This document shows, piece by piece, positions 36,857 to 45,515 of a DNA stretch of 64,000 bases. The notes below the pieces were generated by a model, which was not told where the DNA came from, did no database searches, and saw only the letters and a list, made by a program, of their open reading frames with translations. The position numbers and the translations under genes are program-made. The stretch lies in assembly GCF_015624425.1 (NCBI RefSeq), contig NZ_CP049919.1, forward strand, positions 3,100,001 through 3,164,000, in the 5' to 3' direction. How positions within the stretch are numbered: position 1 is the stretch's first letter; each line of letters begins with the position of its first letter. The DNA comes from Roseateles sp. DAIF2. Its GTDB lineage: Bacteria; Pseudomonadota; Gammaproteobacteria; Burkholderiales; Burkholderiaceae_C.

Positions 36857-39013
36857 ATGGAAGGGCTGATCGCAAGGTATCTGGTTGCGGTGAATCTCTT
36901 CGCTGCACCAACACTTTGGGCCGCAACTCCTGCTGCACTCCAAGGCGAAACACGGCCCTGCCCTGCATCACCTGGTACTCGCAAACCTGTTCAGGCAGCC
37001 GATGTTCTCAAAGACATTCGAAGTGGGAAACCGGTATCTCTTGACGGGGTGTCAATCATGGGAGACCTGGACTTATCACTTCTACCTTTGGAATCAGTTG
37101 TCCCGAAGGGTGAGTCGAAACTGCCCGGCCTGCCTTCACTAAAGGACGACTTGAAGCTGGCCCAGCTTGAGCGCGAACTGGCTACCAACGTGCGCAACGT
37201 CTTGCTCGTGCGCGCCGCGATAGCGATCGAAAACAGTGAGATCTACGGGCGCATCAACATCGGGCCAGCCAACACGCCCGTCGTCTTCCTCTCCACATTT
37301 GCACTGCGCAACACAAGGGTCTGTGGGGATGTTGACCTCTCAAGGGTAAGGTTTCGAAATCCGGTGATCTTTGACGGGAGCACGTTCAATGGACAGCTGA
37401 CGCTACGGCACGCGGTGTTCGGCGGCAACGCGCTGCTGAGAAAGGTGAAGGTGGACGCGAGGACAGATTTCGGCGATGCCAGGTTTGAGCGCTCAGCCTT
37501 GTTCAGCGAGTTCTTAGTGGGAAACGCAGGCTCACTCTCCTTTTCGAGAGCTAAGTTCGCAGCGGGCCTTGACTTTCATGCTGAAGAGCAAGGTGGCACG
37601 GTGCTCAAGGCGCTTTCGTTCGCTGATGCAGTTGTCGATGGAAGTGCTGCAAACTTTGAGAAGGTGGTTTTCCGTGGCGCAAACTTCAACAATGCGAGCC
37701 TGAACGCATCGGCCAAGTTCAGCGAGGCAAGGTTCGACGGCGAAAGGGGCAACTTCACGGGCGTAAGTTTCCGCGGTGGAGTGGACTTCGATGGAGCAAT
37801 CTTCCCAAGCGGCGCAATCTTCTTCAACGCTGAGTTTGTGGGCGAGCGTCCGGCATCGTTCGATCGGACGAATTCTCGAAGGAGCATGGACTTCACAAAG
37901 GCGCGATTGGCTGGCCCGGTCAGCTTCGTGCAGTCGGAGATCGCTGGGCTCGTCTCGTTTGAGGATGCTGAAGTCCGCAGCAGTTTGGACTTCCGCCTTT
38001 CCCGCGTGCATGCCTTAAAACTCGGCGGCGGTTCGGCCCGCGTGAAGCTAGTCAGCGAGGCGCTCTTCGACCACGCATGGATTGGAAAAGCGCTGTTCGA
38101 CAACACTGACTTTGCGGGGAAAGCGTCGTTCGTATCCACCAACTTTGGATGGAGCGGGACATGTCCGGAAGATTCCGAGCGCCAAGGCATCGCACTCAGT
38201 CTGGAGGGCGCCTCGTTTGCCACCACTGCTGACTTCGCAGAAGCAAGATTCATGGGTCGGCTGAGCATGCGCAACCTCGGGGGTGAAGCAGGCAATCTTC
38301 GGTGGCGCTGGGTTCAGATCGCAAAGGCGCTTACCGCCGGCACAGGCGCCAAACTGCGCGAACTCGAAAAAACGCCCGGGTGCTACGTTATAGAGACAAG
38401 AGCCCAAACGGACGAGGAAAAATGGGGAGCCAACGCGGAGACGTTGCGGTCCTTGGAACGCAACTTCAGCTCCCTGGATCTTCTTGATGACGCCAACGCT
38501 GTGGCGTATCTGCGGGAGACGGCAGAGGCTCGACAGGAAATGGGGGACGCAAGATTGACGTGGTCAGAGCGCGCGCTCGCCGCAGTCAGACTCTATGGCT
38601 TCGGTTACCTGGGCGGGTACGGCGTCAAGCCGCTTCGGATCCTTGGCGAGATCGCTCTATTAGTCATGGTCGGCAGTCTTGTCTATGGGCGCTCCGGCAG
38701 GACGCTAGGATGCGACCCGCCCAGCGACACGCCGCTGGACTGGAAGCTCATCGCGCTGCCTATCAAGGATAAAACGTGGTTCGGATCGACTACCGTCCCA
38801 CGCTGGCTGCTGGCTGCATGGGTCAGCATCGCAGCCACCACCACCATCCGGACACGTGCCGCATACATCTGCCTTGGCCATGACGATCGTATGCGTTGGG
38901 TTGTGTACGTCCAACGAGCCGTCGGATATCTGCTAGTCATCGTTCTGGGCATCAGCGTTGGACGCACGATGCCATTCCTGCAAAAGACCCTCGGCGGGTT
39001 GCCGGGTTTCTGA
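36857..39013 (+). CDS. Large pentapeptide-repeat membrane protein
   Basis: 718 residues. N-terminal signal or anchor (ARYLVAVNLFAAPTLWAATPAAL), then from about residue 120 to 480 an extended right-handed beta-helix of pentapeptide-like repeats (LSRVRFRNPVIFDGSTFNG, FSRAKFAAGLDF, FEKVVFRGANFNNASLNAS and LEGASFATTADFAEARFMG). The C-terminal 170 residues hold membrane helices (ILGEIALLVMVGSLVYG, WLLAAWVSIAATTTI and AVGYLLVIVLGISVG), a layout shared with pentapeptide proteins that end in an ion-channel-like region. Function unknown. It lies 26 bases before the binding-protein gene and is probably co-transcribed. Confidence 0.8.
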   Translation: MEGLIARYLVAVNLFAAPTLWAATPAALQGETRPCPASPGTRKPVQAADVLKDIRSGKPVSLDGVSIMGDLDLSLLPLESVVPKGESKLPGLPSLKDDLKLAQLERELATNVRNVLLVRAAIAIENSEIYGRINIGPANTPVVFLSTFALRNTRVCGDVDLSRVRFRNPVIFDGSTFNGQLTLRHAVFGGNALLRKVKVDARTDFGDARFERSALFSEFLVGNAGSLSFSRAKFAAGLDFHAEEQGGTVLKALSFADAVVDGSAANFEKVVFRGANFNNASLNASAKFSEARFDGERGNFTGVSFRGGVDFDGAIFPSGAIFFNAEFVGERPASFDRTNSRRSMDFTKARLAGPVSFVQSEIAGLVSFEDAEVRSSLDFRLSRVHALKLGGGSARVKLVSEALFDHAWIGKALFDNTDFAGKASFVSTNFGWSGTCPEDSERQGIALSLEGASFATTADFAEARFMGRLSMRNLGGEAGNLRWRWVQIAKALTAGTGAKLRELEKTPGCYVIETRAQTDEEKWGANAETLRSLERNFSSLDLLDDANAVAYLRETAEARQEMGDARLTWSERALAAVRLYGFGYLGGYGVKPLRILGEIALLVMVGSLVYGRSGRTLGCDPPSDTPLDWKLIALPIKDKTWFGSTTVPRWLLAAWVSIAATTTIRTRAAYICLGHDDRMRWVVYVQRAVGYLLVIVLGISVGRTMPFLQKTLGGLPGF

Positions 39014-39039
39014 GCCACGTGATCACAAAGGAGACCTCG

Positions 39040-40050
39040 ATGACGACTTTCACGTACAGGGCCGTCCTGGCGGCCATGCTTGTCGCGTCCGGTGCCAGCT
39101 TCGCCGCTGCAGACCGGCCCGTCATTGGCGTCACTCTCCCGCTGTCAGGGCCTCGCGCTGGCGCCGGACAAGACGCCCTGCGCGAGATCAACAAGAAGCT
39201 TGCTGGTCTGGTGGTCGACGTGGTGTCATTAGACGACGCCGACCATCCGGACGTCGCTCAGTCGAACTACAGGAAACTAGTCAACGAGAAAAACGTAGCT
39301 CTCGTGATCGGGCCGCTGACCAGCCTCGGTGCCACGGCAATCTCAAATGCCGACCTCAAGCGCCCTGTGTTGGCTTTGGCACAGGCGCCCACCGTGGATA
39401 TGCTCAAGCAAGCACAGCAGAAGTCGGTTTTCATGTTCACTCAATCGCCCTCGCAGATCGCACAGCTCGGCAAGGCCTTGTCCACCAGCGAAAAGCTGTT
39501 GCTCACTGGCCAGGAAATCTACGCTGAAAAGTTGAGCGCATTGAGCAACGTCCTCGGCTCGCGTTCGACGCGAGGTCCTGATGTGACCGAGGAGAACATC
39601 GGAGACGTAGCCAAGGCTGCACGAAACACCAAGGCAACGCTCGTTTACATCGGAGCTGGGTCGGTGGCCGCGAGGGCGCTCAAACAACCACGGTCCAGCG
39701 ATTCAAGGCTTGTGTTCATGTCACCACCTGATCCCAAGCTAGCGGCAAGCGCTGCAGCAGCGGTCGTAGCGGATTGGATCAAGAACAAAGATCTCACCGA
39801 AAAAGGGCTCAGAGCGGCCCTAAGTCGCTCGCCATACTTCGATGCGGCCAGCAGCTCGCTTGCCATGAGCTGGTCGGTAGACACGATCGGCAGGAAGCTG
39901 CTGGCTAGCGCGAGCACATCTAGTTCAAAGTGCACTTGCGCGTCCAAGGACGGGCAAGTCACACATGAAATCGAGTGCAAGGATCCGCCGGACAAGTGCA
40001 AGACGACCGAGCAAGAGACAGACTGCAGTTGCGAGTGCAAAAGCAAGTGA
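39040..40050 (+). CDS. Periplasmic ligand-binding protein with Cys-rich tail
   Basis: 336 residues. Signal peptide (YRAVLAAMLVASGASFAAA), then a type 1 periplasmic-binding fold like branched-chain amino-acid receptors: VIGVTLPLSGPRAGAGQDALREIN, YRKLVNEKNVALVIGPLTS and TLVYIGAGSVAARAL. It is shorter than LivJ proteins and ends in an unusual tail with seven Cys in about 40 residues (KCTCASKDG...IECKD...KCKTTE...DCSCECKSK), suggesting metal binding or disulfides. No permease genes are nearby, so it may be a sensor partner of the pentapeptide protein. ATG 39040 has an AAGGAG site 7 bases upstream. Confidence 0.75.
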   Translation: MTTFTYRAVLAAMLVASGASFAAADRPVIGVTLPLSGPRAGAGQDALREINKKLAGLVVDVVSLDDADHPDVAQSNYRKLVNEKNVALVIGPLTSLGATAISNADLKRPVLALAQAPTVDMLKQAQQKSVFMFTQSPSQIAQLGKALSTSEKLLLTGQEIYAEKLSALSNVLGSRSTRGPDVTEENIGDVAKAARNTKATLVYIGAGSVAARALKQPRSSDSRLVFMSPPDPKLAASAAAAVVADWIKNKDLTEKGLRAALSRSPYFDAASSSLAMSWSVDTIGRKLLASASTSSSKCTCASKDGQVTHEIECKDPPDKCKTTEQETDCSCECKSK

Positions 40051-40136
40051 CTCTCGTATGCGTCCGGCCAACCCAGCTTGAACGGCTTCTCGTTGGGAGC
40101 CAGGATGGTTCCCAGCAAACAAGTTAGGTGGACACG

Positions 40137-40395
40137 ATGTCAGCCGCCGAGCCGGCCAGTCGCCAACGTCACGATGCAGAGATGAAGCATCAAGTCATCG
40201 CTACCTGTGCGGCGCCGAGCGCGTCCGTGGCCCAAGTGGCGACGCCAGACCTCTCACAGTGGCGATGGCCCTAAGCCCTCCTCATGCATTCGTACCCGTG
40301 TCGGTCGTTGCAGACGCGCCGGCATATACGCCACAACAGTCCATCGAGCTGGAACTGCAGCGAGGGCCGGTGCGGGTCCGAGTGGCCAAAGCGGC
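40137..40395 (+). pseudogene. IS66-type accessory transposase (TnpA) remnant
   Basis: From ATG 40137 the sequence reads AEPASRQRHDAEMKHQVIAT and CAAPSASVAQVA, matching the start of IS66 OrfA, then stops early (W R W P stop). After a deletion and frame change, AFVPVSVVADAPAYTPQQSI and ELELQRGPVRVRVA match the C-terminal part of the same family. It is fused directly to a second transposase remnant. Non-functional. Confidence 0.6.
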
Positions 40396-40797
40396 ACCGT
40401 TTAAGGTCCGGACCCTCCTCACGGACAACGGCGCCGAGTTCACCGACCGACTCTTCGGCTCACGAGCGCGGCAGCCCAGCGGCGAACACGAATTCGATAC
40501 ACTGTGTGCTAGGCACTGGGCATCGAGCACCGCCTGACCAAGCCCAAGACGCCGCAGACCAACGGCATGGTCGAGCAGTTCAATGGCCGGCTGGAGCAGG
40601 TATTGCGCACACATCGCTTCAGCAGCGCCGAGGACCTGGCGACGACGCCGCACCGCTATGTGTGGCTCTACAACGCTCAGCTACTGCAGAAGGCGTTGGA
40701 GCGCGTGGCGCCGCTGCAGGCGCTCAAGCGATGGCCGCTGTCACGCCCCGATTTGTTCCTTCGGCAAGTGCGCAATCATCCGGCACCCGACAGTTAA
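40396..40797 (+). pseudogene. IS481/IS3-type transposase C-terminal remnant (frameshifted)
   Basis: KVRTLLTDNGAEFTDRLFG holds the second catalytic Asp of an rve-fold transposase; after a frameshift at about 40510, GIEHRLTKPKTPQTNGMVEQ and FNGRLEQVLRTHRF hold the catalytic Glu region and C-terminus. The N-terminal DNA-binding half and first Asp are missing. No terminal repeats were found. Likely IS481 family by the GIEHRLTKPKTPQTNGMVE block. Confidence 0.65.
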
Positions 40798-40922
40798 GCC
40801 CCAGTCCCGTTAGCGATCCGGGTCAAGTAGTTCGCCACGCGATCGATCCCATCAAGGTCTGAAGTGAGGTCAATTGGGCGACGGCCAAGCCCAGGGGCCG
40901 GCGAAATGAGCCGCCCTGCAAG

Positions 40923-41060
40923 CTAGGTTTCCGGATCCTCGAAACTGCGCTCCCTCAAGATTGCCAATAGCTGCTCATAGCCCGGCGTTCGCGAGAACTC
41001 CTCTAGCCGCGCGAGCAATGAACGCTGCGTGGAGACGAAACTCTTGAGGGCCTCGGACAT
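40923..41060 (-). CDS. Possible small protein
   Basis: 45 residues: an amphipathic, Leu/Glu/Arg-rich peptide (SEALKSFVSTQRSLLARLEE, FSRTPGYEQLLAILRERSFE, then DPET) with good coding character but no clear ribosome-binding site. No known family. It stands alone in the 645 bases between the IS remnant and kfrA-like gene; I see nothing else convincing in that stretch. Confidence 0.35.
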   Translation of the reverse strand: MSEALKSFVSTQRSLLARLEEFSRTPGYEQLLAILRERSFEDPET

Positions 41061-41442
41061 GACCGAATCATAGTGCCTACGTGAGGCAGAAGTTGCGCCT
41101 AGGCTAAGCGGATCATCGGTACATCTGAAGCTCGCGAGTCTAGCCGTCAGGATGCAATGCAGCGCGTGCGGGTATTGCGCCAGCGGTAGCTTGCTCTAGG
41201 ACGCGGCAGAACCAGCTACCAACCTGCATCGACTGGGTGAACTTGAACAGCTCGGCTGGTGGGGCTGTATCCGCAGTCATTCATCTTTGACGGCCCGCAG
41301 CAGCATTGATGTTGCCAGCCCCGCGCCAGGCCGATCACCAAGGTTGCCCCGCACTGGCTGGTTCTGGTCAAGCCGCTTGTTTATCGGCACAGCCAAACAG
41401 GCGGATCGACCTAAACAAGCTCCGGGTCGTCGCTGCACTGAT

Positions 41443-42477
41443 CTAGGTCGGCTGCATCTTTCCCGCTGACCTTTCGGCGCCTTCGCTGATGCGAGTCAGA
41501 ACGTCCTGCATCACCCGGGCCTGGGCCTGGGCTGCTGCCTCGGCTGCTGCAAGTAGTCTCTCCAGCTCCAAGTTGCGCTGGCCGAGTTCGGACGCGCGAG
41601 CCAGCAGTGCCTGATTCTGCTGACTCGCCTGCGCAACCTGGCCACGCAGTTGCTCGACGACCTCCGTCTGCACAGCTAGTCGCTCCGCCGCGGGCTTCAG
41701 CTCGCGGAGCAAATCGTCGAGCTGACGCTTTTCGGCCCGGGCGCCGGTCAACTGAGCCAGTGCATCGGCCTTCTCCTGCAAGGCACTTCGGAGTTCGGTG
41801 TGCTTGGCCGTCAACGAAGCGGATCCGGTGCTGACCTCCTTCTGAAGGTACTGGATCTGCTGCTCGTGTTGGCGAGCTTCGCGATCGCGTTGCTCGCGGG
41901 AACTGGTGCGGAAGTGTTCCAAGGCCTCGCGCGCATGCGTGTGCTTCTCTTCCAGCGAGACTGCATGCGCCTGGGCGGCCGAAAGCTGATCCTGCAGCCC
42001 CTGTACTTGCGCACCGAGCTGCGCCGCTTGTTGACTGGATTCGAGCCGCAAGGCGGCAAGTTCAGCGTCCGCATGTTGGCGGGCGCTGCGTTCGCCCGCC
42101 AAATCAGACTGGCATCGAGCGAGCTCGGCGCGGCGGTTGCGCGCATCGTCCTGCGCTCGCTGCAACGCCTCCGCCGCGCGCTGAATCTGAGTCGCGTGGC
42201 CAGCCTGCAGCACGTTGAGTCGCTCTTGGGATTCGTACTCGAGCCGGCCAGCCAGGTTGGCGACCAGGGCTTGCAACTCCTCGCTGATCGAGGCTGCTGG
42301 GGCACCGCTGCTCCCTTCATCGGCTTCGATTTCCTTGATGTGCCGATAGATGGTGGCCTTCGAGCCGGTATTGCCGAGTTCAATGCGAATCGCGTCGATC
42401 GACGGATGCTTCCCTGCCTTGATCAGCGTCAGTCGAGCGCGCTGCACCTCGCTCTTGCTCACCCCTGGTCGTGCCAT
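41443..42477 (-). CDS. kfrA: KfrA-like DNA-binding coiled-coil protein
   Basis: 344 residues from ATG 42477 (GTG 42486 is also possible). The N-terminal KfrA domain binds DNA: MARPGVSKSEVQRARLTLIKAG, HPSIDAIRIELGNTGSKATI and YRHIKEIEADEG. From about residue 60 to the end it is one long coiled coil rich in Ala, Gln, Glu and Arg. Plasmid KfrA proteins repress their own promoter and help stabilise plasmids or organise nucleoid structure. A dyad suited to autorepression lies just upstream (42499-42526). It is divergent from the ATPase/STAS/membrane operon and may control it. Confidence 0.85.
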   Translation of the reverse strand: MARPGVSKSEVQRARLTLIKAGKHPSIDAIRIELGNTGSKATIYRHIKEIEADEGSSGAPAASISEELQALVANLAGRLEYESQERLNVLQAGHATQIQRAAEALQRAQDDARNRRAELARCQSDLAGERSARQHADAELAALRLESSQQAAQLGAQVQGLQDQLSAAQAHAVSLEEKHTHAREALEHFRTSSREQRDREARQHEQQIQYLQKEVSTGSASLTAKHTELRSALQEKADALAQLTGARAEKRQLDDLLRELKPAAERLAVQTEVVEQLRGQVAQASQQNQALLARASELGQRNLELERLLAAAEAAAQAQARVMQDVLTRISEGAERSAGKMQPT

Positions 42478-42498
42478 GTCTGCCACCGATTTTGTACG

Positions 42499-42526
42499 TG
42501 ATACGTAATGCGGATGGTATGTATCA
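42499..42526. promoter_or_regulatory. Candidate KfrA operator
   Basis: TGATACGT (42499-42506) and ATGTATCA (42519-42526) form an inverted repeat matching at 7 of 8 positions with 12 bases between, 13-40 bases upstream of the kfrA-like start. KfrA proteins bind long inverted repeats at their own promoters. The surrounding DNA is AT-rich. Confidence 0.45.
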
Positions 42527-42631
42527 TCAAACGAAAGTCAAGGGCGTCAAATTTCCAATTTTTTGGGATTAATTAATATGCTGTTATCAAATCTGATCAA
42601 CTAAAAGTCGCTCTTGCCAGAGATTTTGGGT

Positions 42632-42804
42632 GCCACGCCATATCGGCCCAGCGATCTGCAGATTGCTGTCTCCTGGGTCGCTTCATCGGCATTGGGGGCC
42701 CGGGGTCGGTGGTCGAGCGCGGGTCGCAAAATCAGATAATGTGCGCTCGCGCACAGCGCGGTCCTAGGGAGGCTGTGCGCCAGCGGCGCCGGCCACGCCA
42801 TATC
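42632..42804. repeat. 13-bp direct repeat in the divergent promoter region
   Basis: GCCACGCCATATC occurs at 42632-42644 and again at 42792-42804, 160 bases apart, between the kfrA-like gene and the ATPase operon. Thirteen exact bases at such short range is more than expected by chance and could be regulator-binding or a duplication scar. Confidence 0.4.
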
Positions 42805-42833
42805 AAGAATCGGTCCACCATGGGCCGCACTCC

Positions 42834-44177
42834 ATGCATCCGGCCAAGTTCAACGTCTCTCTTTTCCTGCAGCAGAAACGCTGGAGAAAGCGCTGCTCCC
42901 GTCTACGCACCGCGATGCTTCGAAAGCGCGCACGCGCGCGTGCCGAGGAGCACCGCCTGATCCGGCTCACTTCGTTCGGCAAGCATTCGGTCCTGATCGA
43001 TCTGCTGGCCAAGGTCCACACCAAGGCGCCGCCGTCTCAAGGCAGCCTGATTGAGCTGACAGTCCCCAAGACCTTCTCCATGTTGACGGAGCCTGCCTTG
43101 GCCATCAGCATGGTGGCAGCCTTCGCCAAGTCGATCCGAGGAATGCTCCCGCGAGCGATCAAGGTGGACATGAGCAAGGTCATTGAGCAGGACCTTGGCG
43201 CCCACGTTCTGCTGGACAAGCTGGTTGACGAAATCGACCAGGAGGCCAAGGCGAGTCTGCGCGAGATTCGCTGGAGCGGCAACTATCCCGAAAATCCGCC
43301 CATGGCTCGCTTCGTTCGGGCCATGGGCATCGTCAAGCAACTCGGGGTCGAACACGAATACCCTGGCCCCAGCGAGCAGGCCAAGCTCAAGATCTTCCAG
43401 CGCCATTGTCGGCACTACGTCGTTGCGATACGGCCGACCTCCGCCGACGATCGCAGCATCGCGGTGCAGCGCTTCGCCGAGCACATGGACAGCTGCCTGA
43501 AGAACGCCAAGCGACGGCTAACGCCGTTGGCGCGGGCCAAGCTCTGCGATTACGTTGGGGAGATCATCGACAACGCCATCCAGCATGCCGGGATGAACGA
43601 CTGGACGATCCAGGGATACCTTGACACCAGTCTGGCCACCCCCATGTGCGAGATCGTGATCCTGAATTTCGGTAAATCGTTCGCCGAGACGCTGGAAGAG
43701 CTACCGTCAGATTCATACACGACGGAGCAGATTACTGGATATTTAGACAGACATGCAAAGGGCGGGTTCTTCAACCGAACTTGGAACCGAGAAGCCTTGT
43801 TGACGCTGATCGCACTTCAGGGCATGGTTTCGAGCAAGAATCGGTCAAAGGTTGATACACGTGGGCAAGGCACCGCTGACCTGATCGAGTTCTTCCAGAA
43901 GGTGCATGATGAGTGCAACGGCCACGCGGGCAGCGAGAAGGCTCGGATGTCTATCATCAGCGGTGGAACTCGGATCGTGTTTGATGGTACTTACCGTATC
44001 AAGCCGAACGAGAACCGCACGCGGATCATCGCTTTCAACGCACAGAACGATCTGTACAGTCCGCCGGACGCCAAGTACGTGACGTCTTTGCAGGGAACTC
44101 GGCTTCCGGGAACGTTGATCGCCATACAATTTCCACTCTCGGCGGGCAATACGACTGGCGAGGCAAAAAATGGATGA
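42834..44177 (+). CDS. GHKL-type ATP-binding protein of a three-gene island operon
   Basis: 447 residues, no membrane segment. A basic N-terminus (RKRCSRLRTAMLRKRARARAEEH) and a central unfamiliar region precede a GHKL ATP-binding fold: LCDYVGEIIDNAIQHAGMND supplies the N box near residue 245 and later strands (CEIVILNFGKSFAETL; MSIISGGTRIVFDG) complete the fold. No phosphorylatable-His dimerisation helix is visible, so it resembles an anti-sigma-factor or Hsp90/MutL-like ATPase rather than a sensor kinase. It overlaps the STAS-like gene by 8 bases, so the products are made together and probably interact. Confidence 0.7.
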   Translation: MHPAKFNVSLFLQQKRWRKRCSRLRTAMLRKRARARAEEHRLIRLTSFGKHSVLIDLLAKVHTKAPPSQGSLIELTVPKTFSMLTEPALAISMVAAFAKSIRGMLPRAIKVDMSKVIEQDLGAHVLLDKLVDEIDQEAKASLREIRWSGNYPENPPMARFVRAMGIVKQLGVEHEYPGPSEQAKLKIFQRHCRHYVVAIRPTSADDRSIAVQRFAEHMDSCLKNAKRRLTPLARAKLCDYVGEIIDNAIQHAGMNDWTIQGYLDTSLATPMCEIVILNFGKSFAETLEELPSDSYTTEQITGYLDRHAKGGFFNRTWNREALLTLIALQGMVSSKNRSKVDTRGQGTADLIEFFQKVHDECNGHAGSEKARMSIISGGTRIVFDGTYRIKPNENRTRIIAFNAQNDLYSPPDAKYVTSLQGTRLPGTLIAIQFPLSAGNTTGEAKNG

Positions 44178-44493
44178 ACACGTGATCGTCGACTTCAACA
44201 AGATCCAAGGACCGGTGTACACGGGGCGCGCCCGAGGCGAAGCTCTGCGTGCCCAGTACCAACTGGACCTGATGGACGACAAGAGTGCCCAGGTCGATGT
44301 CATCATCCCTGAGAACACCTACACCGTTAGTTCGTCCTTCTTCCTAGGCCTATTTGGCCCCAGCGTGGTCAAGGCTGGGTCGGTCGAGCTGTTCAAGCAA
44401 CGCTTCCATTTCCGTGCGCCCGAGTTTATGTCGTCGATCATCGACGACCACGCCGCCAAGGCGCTGCAAGGTCGAACCCTGCTCAGCCACTGA
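44170..44493 (+). CDS. STAS-like DUF4325 protein
   Basis: 107 residues. The pattern VDFNKIQGPVYTGRARGEAL, VDVIIPENTYTVSSSFFLGL and FGPSVVKAG fits the STAS-like DUF4325 family, whose members are typically encoded next to GHKL ATPases. By analogy with anti-anti-sigma factors it may be phosphorylated or bound by the upstream ATPase (Ser residues in YTVSSSFF); this is inference. Start and stop overlap both neighbours (8 bases upstream, TGATG downstream). Confidence 0.75.
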   Translation: MDEHVIVDFNKIQGPVYTGRARGEALRAQYQLDLMDDKSAQVDVIIPENTYTVSSSFFLGLFGPSVVKAGSVELFKQRFHFRAPEFMSSIIDDHAAKALQGRTLLSH

Positions 44494-45404
44494 TGCGCGC
44501 AGCGATGGCGAGACCGCTGGTTGCGGTCGTTGTGGGCACGTCCTGCGTGATTGCCCATGGCGCGTCTTGGTCTGCGGCTTCGATCCCTACCTCCAGCTCG
44601 GCGCCCAGTGCGCAACCGTCTTCTAATACGGCATCACCCCAATCAGCATCACAGCCAACGCCAGTGGCCAGCGCAGCCGCATCGAACACCTCATTGCCAG
44701 CTGCAGCGGTCAGTGCGATCGGAACTCGGTCCGGCACGGTTAACGCCAGTGCCACAACTCCAGCACCAGCACCAGCGACGACGTCTTCGGCACCGGAACA
44801 ATCGTCCAGTAGTTGGAGCGGGAAGGACGTGGGGACACTGATCATTGCGCTCATCGGCGCAGGCTTGTCCATCTTCAACCTGTGGTACACCCGGGCCAAA
44901 GATGCGCTGGCGCGTCGCGCATCGATCGAGGACGACTACTGGATGCGCAAGGTGATCGCGCCCACGGTCGTCGAGTCGATGTGCGCGAAGGCCGCGACCC
45001 TGATCGAGGAGCTTCCCGACCGGACTGCTCCGCAGGACGCTCAGGCCGCCTATTCGCAGAACGTGACCAAAATGACGGCCGCTATGAGCTCGCGCCTAGC
45101 CATGTTGCAACTCGTCGATACCGCCTTGCCGGCAACGGTGCGCGGACATCTGGAGGCCTTCGAGGACGTGCTGCTGGAGTACATGAATGCATTGGCTCAG
45201 GCGTCCGTCACCTTGGCACCAGGTGCGAATGTGGCGGCGACCATCCTCATAGCCAACCCTGCGCAAGCCCGCGATGACGCATGGCAAGTCCTGACGAAAG
45301 CACTCAAGGACATCGAGTACGCCCACGTGAACCGGCATATGCAGACGCCCAGCCTTGTTTCCTGGATGAAGGGCGTGTGGGCCAGAATGCCCTGGCGCAA
45401 GTAG
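44493..45404 (+). CDS. Membrane protein with Ser/Ala/Pro-rich linker, third gene of the ATPase/STAS operon
   Basis: 303 residues. A signal-like segment (RPLVAVVVGTSCVIAHGAS) is followed by about 85 residues of low-complexity Ser/Ala/Thr/Pro, then a membrane helix (DVGTLIIALIGAGLSIFNLWYTRAKDAL, about residues 110-130) and a helical C-terminal domain of 170 residues that should be cytoplasmic (positive-inside after the helix). It resembles no family I know. It shares a TGATG junction with the STAS-like gene, so is translationally coupled and probably part of the same complex. Confidence 0.7.
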   Translation: MRAAMARPLVAVVVGTSCVIAHGASWSAASIPTSSSAPSAQPSSNTASPQSASQPTPVASAAASNTSLPAAAVSAIGTRSGTVNASATTPAPAPATTSSAPEQSSSSWSGKDVGTLIIALIGAGLSIFNLWYTRAKDALARRASIEDDYWMRKVIAPTVVESMCAKAATLIEELPDRTAPQDAQAAYSQNVTKMTAAMSSRLAMLQLVDTALPATVRGHLEAFEDVLLEYMNALAQASVTLAPGANVAATILIANPAQARDDAWQVLTKALKDIEYAHVNRHMQTPSLVSWMKGVWARMPWRK

Positions 45405-45515
45405 CTGCCTGAATCAACGGCAGCGCGTTCGATACGAAGGGATAGGCCAAGCAACTGAGCGGGAAGGCCTCCTTAGCTCGCGCTCAAACGCAAGCGACAA
45501 TCGTCCACGAACACC

